From contig NZ_JBEPTM010000005.1 in the NCBI RefSeq assembly GCF_040549525.1, positions 186,001-250,000 on the forward strand: DNA of 64,000 nt, read 5' to 3'. This document shows, piece by piece, positions 57,653 through 64,000 of the stretch. The DNA comes from Lacisediminihabitans sp040549525 (lineage in GTDB: Bacteria; Actinomycetota; Actinomycetes; Actinomycetales; Microbacteriaceae). Within the stretch, counting starts at the first letter, position 1. The number at the start of each line of letters is the position of its first letter. A program made the translations under genes and the position numbers. Below the pieces are notes generated by a model. The model was given only the letters and a program-made list of their open reading frames with translations. It was not told where the DNA came from and ran no database searches.

Positions 57653-57656
57653 GAAC

Positions 57657-58160
57657 TCAGATCCCGGCCTGGTCGAGAGCGGACTGCAGCGAGGTGAGGT
57701 AGGCGTCGCTGGTATAGGTTGCGCCACCGACCGAGGAGACCTGCGAGGACTGGGAGCTGAGCACTTCGGACCGCAGAATCGGAGCCGCGTAGTTGCTGAT
57801 CTGCACCGAGCGCCCGCCGTTGTCGGTGAGGTGCAGCGGCGTGACGTTGGTGATCTTGCCGTTCGCCACCACCACCTTCACCTGCACGTTGCCGAAAGGC
57901 GTGCTGACATCGGATCCCGTGAACGTGCCGCTCTTCGCGGTGGTGGCTGGCGCGGCGGCGGCCGGGGCGGTCGTGGTCGGAGCGGCCGAGGCCGCCGGTG
58001 CCGGCGCCGTGCCCGTGCTCGTTCCCGAGCTCGAACCTGTGCTCGTGCTGGCGGTGGGGCCTCCCGTCGCGGCGGTCACCGCGGCGGTGCCGGCCTGCCA
58101 GCCGACGACGAGGATGGCTACGGAGGCGAAGATGCCGCTGAGTGTTGCGCGTGTTCTCAC
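57657..58160 (-). CDS. Exported FMN-binding (flavinylated) protein
   Basis: 167 residues. One N-terminal membrane helix or signal (TLSGIFASVAILVVGWQAG, about 7-25), a Thr/Ser/Ala/Pro-rich linker and an FMN_bind domain: GKITNVTPLHLTD and VSSVGGATYTSDAYLTSL. In the FMN_bind family the Thr in SGAT is covalently flavinylated by ApbE; here it should be T148 in GGATYTS. Faces the outside of the membrane. GTG start at 58160 with AAAGG 8 nt upstream, and it overlaps the reductase stop by 4 bp. Confidence 0.88.
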   Translation of the reverse strand: MRTRATLSGIFASVAILVVGWQAGTAAVTAATGGPTASTSTGSSSGTSTGTAPAPAASAAPTTTAPAAAAPATTAKSGTFTGSDVSTPFGNVQVKVVVANGKITNVTPLHLTDNGGRSVQISNYAAPILRSEVLSSQSSQVSSVGGATYTSDAYLTSLQSALDQAGI

Positions 58161-59578
58161 CAGTCGAACCTTTCTGTGTGGAGCTGATGCTCGGGAATTC
58201 CGGCACGTCGCGCATCGTTCTCGACCAGGTCGAGCCACGCGGTCGGGCCGCAGATATAGAGGTCGGAGTTGGCCAGGTCGGGAAACACGCTCTTCAGCGT
58301 GACTCCCCGGGAGGCATCGGCCTGGGGCATCCATCCCGGTCCGGACCGTGCTCGCTTGCCCACCATCGTGTAGAGGCGGGCGCCCTTCTTGGCGGCGAGC
58401 TCGGAGATCTCGTTCCAGAGATAGGTCTCGTCCTGAGTGGACGCCCGCAGCAGGATCGTGGTCTCACCCGGCCGTACCTTCGAGTCTTCGAGGAATGCCC
58501 GCACCGGGGTGATGCCGATGCCCGCGACGACGATGGCCAGCTTGGGGGCGGTGCGTCCGGCATCCGTGAACATGCCGTAGGGGCCCTCGAACGAGACCCG
58601 GGTTCCGGGTCGCACCGAACTGATGGCGCTGCTGCCGGTGCCGAGGTCACGCACGGTGATGCGAGCGCTCGTGTCGGTCGGAACGGACGAGAGGGAGATC
58701 GGATGCGAATGCCACCAGGTGCGTCCGGTCCAGAAGCGCCAGACGAAGAACTGGCCACCGGCCGACTCGAGCGATCGGAGGTTGCGACCGGAGAAGTGGA
58801 TCGACACCACTCCCGGCGCCACCCTCTCCACCCGGGAGACCTGAAGGCGATGACGGAAGGTCGAGATCACCGGCTCGGCGAAGCGATAGGTGGCGATCGA
58901 TCCGAAGGCGAGCACGTAGAGCGCAATCCAGTAGACCCGCTCGACGCTGCCTGCCGCGAGGATGGCGCCGACGCTCAACTGGTGCGGCACCGCGACGAGC
59001 ACCGCGACGTAGCTGAGCAGGTGCACGATGTGCCAGCCCTCGTAGCTGAATTTGCGACGCACGGCCACCAGCGAGGTGATGACGACGGCGATGAGCAAGC
59101 CGAGGCCGATGAAGGCGAGCGGCATATCCGGGATGGCGAGCATCGGCCCGATCTCGGCGATCGGGTTGAAGCCGGAGTTCATCCCGTAGCCCACCATCAG
59201 GAGCACGCCGTGAGCGAGCAGCAGGTAGAGAGCGGGCTTTCCGAGCGAACGGTGCACGGCGATCGCCCGGTCGTGACCGACGGTGCGGTCGATGACGGGG
59301 ATGCGGGCGGCGAGCACGATCATCACGAGCACGAAGTCGGTGCCGATGAGGCCCGTGACGATTCCGAGGCTCGTGATGGCATCCGCTACGGTGCCGAATT
59401 TGGCGGCCCCGCCGGTGGCGAGGAAGAGGGCGGCGGCCGCGGCACCGGATGCCCAGAGGGCGGTGACGAGCACGTCGGCGATGCGCGCGCGGCGCCGGTA
59501 TTGCTTGCGCCGATCGGGCACCGCCACACGCGACGAGCCCGAGGGAACGGGGCGTCGGGTGGTGGTGTTTGCTGACAT
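58157..59578 (-). CDS. Ferric-reductase-like transmembrane flavocytochrome
   Basis: 473 residues. N-terminal membrane domain with about six helices and His pairs in HRSLGKPALYLLLAHGVLLM and FSYEGWHIVHLLSYVAVLVAV for two haems, and a C-terminal cytosolic FNR-like domain: FAD site HPISLSSVP, NAD(P)H site VVAGIGITPVRAF, and CGPTAWLDLV near the end. It passes electrons from cytosolic NAD(P)H through haem to the outside (NOX/Fre family). Followed by the FMN-binding and ApbE genes (overlaps of 4 bp and a gap of 4 bp), it probably feeds electrons to the flavinylated protein. It lies 65 bp after the kinase gene's stop. Confidence 0.9.
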   Translation of the reverse strand: MSANTTTRRPVPSGSSRVAVPDRRKQYRRRARIADVLVTALWASGAAAAALFLATGGAAKFGTVADAITSLGIVTGLIGTDFVLVMIVLAARIPVIDRTVGHDRAIAVHRSLGKPALYLLLAHGVLLMVGYGMNSGFNPIAEIGPMLAIPDMPLAFIGLGLLIAVVITSLVAVRRKFSYEGWHIVHLLSYVAVLVAVPHQLSVGAILAAGSVERVYWIALYVLAFGSIATYRFAEPVISTFRHRLQVSRVERVAPGVVSIHFSGRNLRSLESAGGQFFVWRFWTGRTWWHSHPISLSSVPTDTSARITVRDLGTGSSAISSVRPGTRVSFEGPYGMFTDAGRTAPKLAIVVAGIGITPVRAFLEDSKVRPGETTILLRASTQDETYLWNEISELAAKKGARLYTMVGKRARSGPGWMPQADASRGVTLKSVFPDLANSDLYICGPTAWLDLVENDARRAGIPEHQLHTERFDW

Positions 59579-59643
59579 GACTACAGCTTCTGGTGGTTTG
59601 CTATGCGCTTGCCGTGAACGGGAGAGGACTCCCGCGTGAGTTC

Positions 59644-60993
59644 TCACATCTTGGGCAAAGAGACCGTTGCCGTGAGCCCGCTGCCGGTGTTCTGAAGCTG
59701 GATCGAGCCGTATGCCGCCATCACGATGGCGTGAACAAGGGCGAGCCCGAGGCCGCTTCCCCCGGTGTTCGCCGAGCGGGAGTCATCCGCCCGCGAGAAC
59801 CTGTCGAACGCGTGCGGCAGAAAATCCTCGGTCATTCCCGGGCCGGAGTCGGTGATGCGGAGCACGAGAGTGCCGGCCTCGCCGGTGAGGTCGGCATCCA
59901 CCGAGCCTCCCGGCCCAATCGCCGCGAGACTGTTGGCCAGCAGGTTGTCGATGACTCTCGCGAAATTCTCCGCGCTGATGGCGTAGCGCGCCCCAGCGTC
60001 GAGACCGGCCACCGTGAAACCGACCTCCGCATCGTCCGCGAGCCCGATCATGCGTGCACGATCGATGCTGCCCATCAGTTCGGAGACGAGCTGGTCGGCG
60101 GAACTCGTATGCACCGGCAGTGGTTGTGCGTCGAGCCGAGAGAGCTCGAGCAGGTTGCTCGCGAGGGAGGAGAGCCGGGCCACCGACTTCTCTGCCGCAA
60201 CGACCTGGGCGGCAAGAGCGGGGGCGTCGTCGAAGTCGTCATGGGCGAGTTCGAGCTGGGTCTTGAGCGCCGAAAGCGGTGTGCGCAACTCGTGGGCGGC
60301 ATCCGAGACGACCTGTTTCTCGCGCGCACTCGAGGCGCGCACCCTGCCGAGGAAGGCATTGAGGGTCGTGGCGAGCTCGGAGAGTTCATCGTTCGCCTCA
60401 CCCACGGGGAGCACTGCGGCCGAATCCATGCCCAGGGACTCCGCCCTCTGCCGCATGCGTCTCACCGGGCCGAGCGCCGCGGACGCGAGCAACCACGAGG
60501 CGAAGCCGAATGCTGCGAGCAGCACGATCCCTCCGATAACGAAGGCGACATCGAGACTCTGCATGGCCAGGAGACTCGCGGCAGTACTTCGCGCCGCCCA
60601 GAGCGACCAGTCCCCGGTCTTCGTCGAGACGATCCTGCCGACGACGACGAAGGACGTACCATCCTCACCCGAGGTGAAGGTCTCGTCGCTGCCCGCCCTG
60701 TGCTCCACTGCCCGGTGGATATCGTGGGGGAGCGTATCGAGCTTCACCACTCCGCTCGGGTCACGGATGAACACGAGCAGGCCCTTGCCGGAGTCATCCA
60801 CCAGCCCGGTGGGGTTCGCCACGATCTCCTGGGCGTAGGAGTCGAGATCGACGCGGGCGAGCGAGGCGTCGGAGGCGGAGAGGATGGAGACCACCTGCGA
60901 CTGGGCAGCCACCATCGCGATGGTGAAGATCACGGCAGCGACCACCACGCTTCCGATGGTGATCCTGGCGCGGATGGTGAGTCGCTGGAACAT
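59644..60993 (-). CDS. Two-component sensor histidine kinase
   Basis: 449 residues. Two transmembrane helices (about 12-32 and 148-172) flank an extracellular sensor of 115 residues. HAMP (about 175-225), a dimerisation/H-box with H234 in SDAAHELRTP, and an ATPase domain with N-box IDNLLANSLA, G1 DSGPGM and G2 GGSGLGLAL. The ATG at 60993 is 2 nt after the response regulator stop, so both are one operon. Its location before the ferric-reductase genes suggests it senses a redox or metal signal. Confidence 0.92.
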   Translation of the reverse strand: MFQRLTIRARITIGSVVVAAVIFTIAMVAAQSQVVSILSASDASLARVDLDSYAQEIVANPTGLVDDSGKGLLVFIRDPSGVVKLDTLPHDIHRAVEHRAGSDETFTSGEDGTSFVVVGRIVSTKTGDWSLWAARSTAASLLAMQSLDVAFVIGGIVLLAAFGFASWLLASAALGPVRRMRQRAESLGMDSAAVLPVGEANDELSELATTLNAFLGRVRASSAREKQVVSDAAHELRTPLSALKTQLELAHDDFDDAPALAAQVVAAEKSVARLSSLASNLLELSRLDAQPLPVHTSSADQLVSELMGSIDRARMIGLADDAEVGFTVAGLDAGARYAISAENFARVIDNLLANSLAAIGPGGSVDADLTGEAGTLVLRITDSGPGMTEDFLPHAFDRFSRADDSRSANTGGSGLGLALVHAIVMAAYGSIQLQNTGSGLTATVSLPKM

Positions 60994-60995
60994 GA

Positions 60996-61715
60996 TCAGG
61001 ATGCTTGGGCCGTGAGCGAATATCCGGAACCACGCACCGTCGTAATGGTGATCTCGGCATTCACCGGATCGAGTTTTCGGCGAAGGTACCGCACATACTG
61101 GTCGACGATCGTGGGGTCGATGTGACGGGTGGTGCCCCAGACCTCCTGCAGGATGTCGTTGCGGGGGACCACCTCGCCCTGCCGAGAGACGAGGTAACGC
61201 AGCAGCGAGAACTCCTTGGTGCTGAGGGGCAGGGGTTTGTTCTCGACGGTGGCCCGAACGCTCGCGGTGTCGAGGGAGAGCGCACCCAGTCGTAACACGG
61301 GCTTGGGGGTCGCCGCGTCGCGCCGCACGAGAGCCCGGATGCGCGCACTGAACTCGGCGAAGGCGAAGGGCTTGGTGAGGTAGTCGTCCGCACCGGAGTC
61401 GAGCCCGAACACCCGGTCCTCGACGGCATCCCGGGCGGTGATGAGCAATACCGGCAGCGTGCTGCCGTGCTGGCGGAGGTGCCGGCACACCTCGAATCCG
61501 GTCATCTCCGGCATCATCACGTCGATGGCTGCCGCAGCGAATTCCGAACCGGCGGCGGCGATGAGCGCCTCCATGCCGTTGGTGACGAGGGTGATGTCAT
61601 AGCCCTCGCCGGTGAGCCCTTTCACGATGAGAGCGCCCATCGCCTCGTCATCCTCCACGACGAGAATCCGGGTCGGGCCCGTGCCGGTGAGACCGGGTAG
61701 CGCGGGGTTAGACAA
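60996..61715 (-). CDS. OmpR/PhoB-family response regulator
   Basis: 239 residues. Receiver domain with acidic pair D22-D23, phospho-acceptor D65 in AAIDVMMPEMTG and Lys in LTKPFAFAEF; then an OmpR-type winged helix (STKEFSLLRYLVSR, HIDPTIVDQYVRYLRRKL, TTVRGSGYSL). A TTG at 61715 is chosen: no ATG or GTG lies before the receiver core, and the TTG overlaps the stop of the VIT1 gene, indicating coupling. A longer N-terminal extension is possible. Same operon as the kinase. Confidence 0.9.
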   Translation of the reverse strand: MSNPALPGLTGTGPTRILVVEDDEAMGALIVKGLTGEGYDITLVTNGMEALIAAAGSEFAAAAIDVMMPEMTGFEVCRHLRQHGSTLPVLLITARDAVEDRVFGLDSGADDYLTKPFAFAEFSARIRALVRRDAATPKPVLRLGALSLDTASVRATVENKPLPLSTKEFSLLRYLVSRQGEVVPRNDILQEVWGTTRHIDPTIVDQYVRYLRRKLDPVNAEITITTVRGSGYSLTAQAS

Positions 61716-62436
61716 CGCCGGTGGTACCGAGCAGTGCACCGATCGTGAAAGTCGCGACGAGGGCGAGAGCGCCACCGATCACCACACGAGCAGCTGCACG
61801 TACCCGACCGGCACCGCCGAGGTGGGCGCTGACCAGTCCGGTCGCGGCCAGGGCGACCAATACGACGGCGAAAGTGATCGGCACCCGCAACTGCTCGGGC
61901 GGAAGCAGGATCGCCAGCAGGGGGATGATGCCCCCGATGAGGAACGCCGCCGCCGAGGCGAAGGTGGCGTGCCAGGGACTGACCACGTCGTCCTGGTCGA
62001 TGTTCAGCTCTATCGAGAGGTGTGCGGCGAGCGCATCGTGGGCGGTCAGCTCCGTGGCGACCGTGAGCGCGGTCTCCTGGCTGAGCCCCTTGGCCCGGTA
62101 CAGGCCGGCGAGCTCGGCGAGCTCCTCGTCTGGGGTCTCCAGGAGTTCGCGACGCTCCTTCTCGATGAGAGCATGCTCGCTGTCGCGCTGCCCACTCACC
62201 GAGACGTATTCGCCGAGGGCCATCGAGATGGCCCCGCCGACGAGGGCGGCGACACCGGCGGTGAGGATCGGCGCGATCGCGGTAGTGGCTCCGGCGACAC
62301 CGACGCCGATGGCCGCGACCGACACGATGCCGTCGTTGGCGCCGAGCACTCCGGCGCGAAGCCAGTTGAGCCTCTGCGCGACACCGCCCATGTGCGGTTC
62401 GTCGATCTGTTGGTCGGGTGCGGTATCGGAGGTCAT
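61708..62436 (-). CDS. VIT1/CCC1-type iron/manganese transporter
   Basis: 242 residues. VAQRLNWLRAGVLGANDGIVSVAAIG is the typical first VIT helix; then helices ALVGGAISMALGEYVSVSGQRDSE and three C-terminal helices. A cytosolic helical insertion (KERRELLETPDEELAELAGLYR and AHDALAAHLSIELNID) is in the family position. VIT/CCC1 moves Fe2+ or Mn2+ out of the cytosol. It ends overlapping the response regulator start, so it is likely the first gene of the iron/redox operon, and supports an iron role. Confidence 0.88.
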   Translation of the reverse strand: MTSDTAPDQQIDEPHMGGVAQRLNWLRAGVLGANDGIVSVAAIGVGVAGATTAIAPILTAGVAALVGGAISMALGEYVSVSGQRDSEHALIEKERRELLETPDEELAELAGLYRAKGLSQETALTVATELTAHDALAAHLSIELNIDQDDVVSPWHATFASAAAFLIGGIIPLLAILLPPEQLRVPITFAVVLVALAATGLVSAHLGGAGRVRAAARVVIGGALALVATFTIGALLGTTGVV

Positions 62437-62716
62437 ACGCTAATGGAACCCGTTTTCGCGCCGGATTTCCACAAAGGACAGGCTCGCCTACCCCGCGCGG
62501 TCGGCCCGAGCATCCGCCCGGGGGCGCGCGACCCGGTAGTACGGCAGCACCCAGATGCACACCGCGTCGGCGAGTCCCCGGCGGCGGGGCAGCGCGGCGG
62601 AGGTCACGGGAGATCCCACGCGCGCGCTGCACGGCATCCGAGTAGACGGCCGGGGGAGTGGCTGTGATGTAATCGACGAGCCCGCTCACCCCTGGAGCGA
62701 CCGGATCGGAGCCGCG

Positions 62717-63511
62717 GTGACCCCCTTCGTCACGATCGTGGCAGTTGCCGTGCTCGCCGCCATCACACTCACTGTGGTGCTCGCCCTGAGGCTCGAGCAT
62801 CCGTGGCTTCAGCCCTGGGCCGTGCTCCGCGCGGTCGTGCAACTCGGCATCCTCAGTGTCATCCTCGGTGGGGTGATCAGCAGTCGTTGGTTGGTCGCGG
62901 CATTCCTCTCCGTGATGGTGATCGCGGCGACCTGGGTGGTGTACCGCCGACTGGGGGTGGATGCGCGGTTCCTGCTGCCCATCGTCGGCACCGTGATCGC
63001 GGCATCAGCGGTGCCCCTTGTGGTGGTCTTCGCGACCGGAGCCGTCGCCTTCAGCCCGCGATACCTGCTCGCGCTCGGGGGAATCGTGATCGGGAACACG
63101 ATGACGGTCTGCACGCTGATGGGCCGCTCGCTCGGCGCGCTCTACCTCTCCCAGCGTGACGAGATGGAAGCCTGGCTTTCCCTCGGAGCGACGCCGCGGC
63201 AGTCGGGGCTCCGGGCGGTGCGGTCGGCGGCCTCGACCGCGCTCATCCCGTCGACCGACCAGACGCGCACCACCGGCATCGTCACCCTGCCCGGCGCGTT
63301 CGTCGGCGCCGTGTTCGCGGGGGCGTCGCCGATCCAGGCCGCTCAGTTCCAGATCGTCGTGCTCGCCGCGATCCTGGCAGCGGGAGCCTTGACCGCCGCG
63401 TCGTTCACGGGAGTATTCGGTGCGCCGGAGGTGCTTCCCCTCGACGAAAGCCCGCTCGGGGGGCGTCGTGCCCTCTCGGTGAGCCGCGCTCCTCACAGAA
63501 TCGGGCCTTAG
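62717..63511 (+). CDS. FetB-type ABC transporter permease
   Basis: 264 residues, about seven helices. LQPWAVLRAVVQLGILSVILG, YLLALGGIVIGNTMTVCTLMGRSL, and AWLSLGATPRQSGLRAVRSAASTALIPSTDQTRTTGIVTLPG are FetB/UPF0014 signatures. FetAB exports iron in E. coli and helps against oxidative stress; FetA (ATPase) is not next to it here and would have to be elsewhere, or the protein acts alone. GGAG 5 nt before the GTG at 62717. It is divergent to the VIT1 gene, 280 bp away, which makes two iron transport genes in a row. Confidence 0.85.
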   Translation: MTPFVTIVAVAVLAAITLTVVLALRLEHPWLQPWAVLRAVVQLGILSVILGGVISSRWLVAAFLSVMVIAATWVVYRRLGVDARFLLPIVGTVIAASAVPLVVVFATGAVAFSPRYLLALGGIVIGNTMTVCTLMGRSLGALYLSQRDEMEAWLSLGATPRQSGLRAVRSAASTALIPSTDQTRTTGIVTLPGAFVGAVFAGASPIQAAQFQIVVLAAILAAGALTAASFTGVFGAPEVLPLDESPLGGRRALSVSRAPHRIGP

Positions 63512-63551
63512 GTCCCTAGGCCCGCGCCGACCGCTGGCGTGAAATGGTGTC

Positions 63552-64000
63552 ATGCAACCGATGAACGGCACCGCCGCCACCCAGCCTTCACATTTCGTTG
63601 CCGACCCGGATGGGGCGCGCTACGAGTCAGACAGCCGGGTAAACCACAAGCCGGAGGCGGCACACACCGAGTCCGCCGTTCGCCCCGCGCGCACGGGACG
63701 CATCGTCGTGGGGGTCGATGGCTCCGAGGCATCCCTGCGTGCCCTCGCGAAGGCCGCGAGTCTCGCCGACACGCTGAACACGGGACTGCAGGTGGTCACC
63801 ACCTGGAAGTTCTTCACCGAATACAACGACATCGGAGTGACCGGCTGGTCGCCCGAGGAGGACGCCACCGAGATCCTGGGGGATGCCTGCCGCAGCCAGT
63901 TCGGAGCCACCCTGCCCGAGTGGGTGGCTACGAGCTCCGCGGAAGGCAACCCGGCTCAGCGCCTCATCGACGCCAGCGAAGGTGCTGAGATGCTGGTGGT
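63552..64000 (+). CDS. Universal stress protein, 5' part
   Basis: Open from the ATG at 63552 (or 63561) to the window edge, so the 3' end is missing. GRIVVGVDGSEASLRALAKAASLAD is the first UspA strand and helix; the visible text stops in GAEMLVV, which precedes the ATP-binding loop. About 50 residues of charged N-terminal extension precede the domain. Second USP in the window; no links to the iron genes can be shown. Confidence 0.85.
   Translation, partial: MQPMNGTAATQPSHFVADPDGARYESDSRVNHKPEAAHTESAVRPARTGRIVVGVDGSEASLRALAKAASLADTLNTGLQVVTTWKFFTEYNDIGVTGWSPEEDATEILGDACRSQFGATLPEWVATSSAEGNPAQRLIDASEGAEMLV

Noticed and set aside
59644..61488. Histidine kinase with an additional N-terminal domain
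   Set aside because: The added stretch is a shifted frame of the response regulator. The ATG at 60993 directly after the regulator stop gives a normal kinase.

Overview
The window is about two-thirds G+C and densely coding on both strands, and it looks like the chromosome of a high-GC Gram-positive bacterium (Actinomycetota), most probably a member of the Microbacteriaceae. Supporting signs are a mycoredoxin-type glutaredoxin, DUF2510 'WYADP' proteins, an Eis-type acetyltransferase, phosphoketolase, EI24 and Pr6Pr membrane proteins, many GTG starts, and an initiation style in which many genes carry a TANNNT -10 box only 5-8 nt before the start codon (leaderless mRNAs). No rRNA, tRNA, CRISPR array, integrase or insertion sequence was seen. 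Species-level assignment is not possible by eye.

Layout. 0-11 kb holds metabolic and membrane genes: an SDR fragment, an amidohydrolase, a GGT-family protein, a Kef-type antiporter, two Pr6Pr membrane proteins flanking a Tat-exported flavin amine oxidase, a NUDIX hydrolase, an operon of pyroglutamyl peptidase, a small HTH protein and mycoredoxin, and a Cys/Met-rich copper-storage-like protein. 11.3-14.2 kb holds a DarT-like (DUF4433) ADP-ribosyltransferase with an N-terminal Cys/His knuckle, directly followed by a DUF429 protein, then a non-coding stretch with two unrelated short tandem repeats. 14.3-30 kb carries an Eis acetyltransferase, M18 aminopeptidase, a SWIM-SNF2 ATPase, small enzymes, a six-copy 43-bp tandem repeat at 23901-24158, nucleases and a KhtT/KefB-type K+/H+ antiporter pair. 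29.8-45 kb has an M50-like protease, a secreted phosphoesterase, a secreted four-domain glucodextranase with a clear promoter and LacI-type operator, a class A penicillin-binding protein, phosphoketolase, a RecQ helicase with a C-terminal phosphoribosyltransferase-like domain, glutathione peroxidase and a J-domain/NERD-like fusion. 45-57 kb has two DUF2510 membrane proteins, a kinase-like protein, a large Fe-S nuclease/SF1 helicase, stress proteins and a divergent MarR/TetR pair.

57-63.5 kb is a coherent redox/iron block on the minus strand: VIT1-type transporter, OmpR-type response regulator, histidine kinase, ferric-reductase-like membrane flavocytochrome, exported FMN-binding protein and FAD:protein FMN transferase (ApbE). 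The gene spacing (2-4 base overlaps or gaps) suggests co-transcription. A FetB-type permease lies divergently beside VIT1. The module probably moves electrons from cytosolic NAD(P)H through the membrane to a covalently flavinylated surface protein, under control of the two-component system.

The main candidate for an undescribed system is the DarT-like/DUF429 pair, which has no recognisable DarG macrodomain antitoxin beside it. Other points of interest are the RecQ-PRTase fusion, the 43-bp repeat array that supplies the stop codon of the preceding gene, and the flavinylation/two-component/iron cluster.
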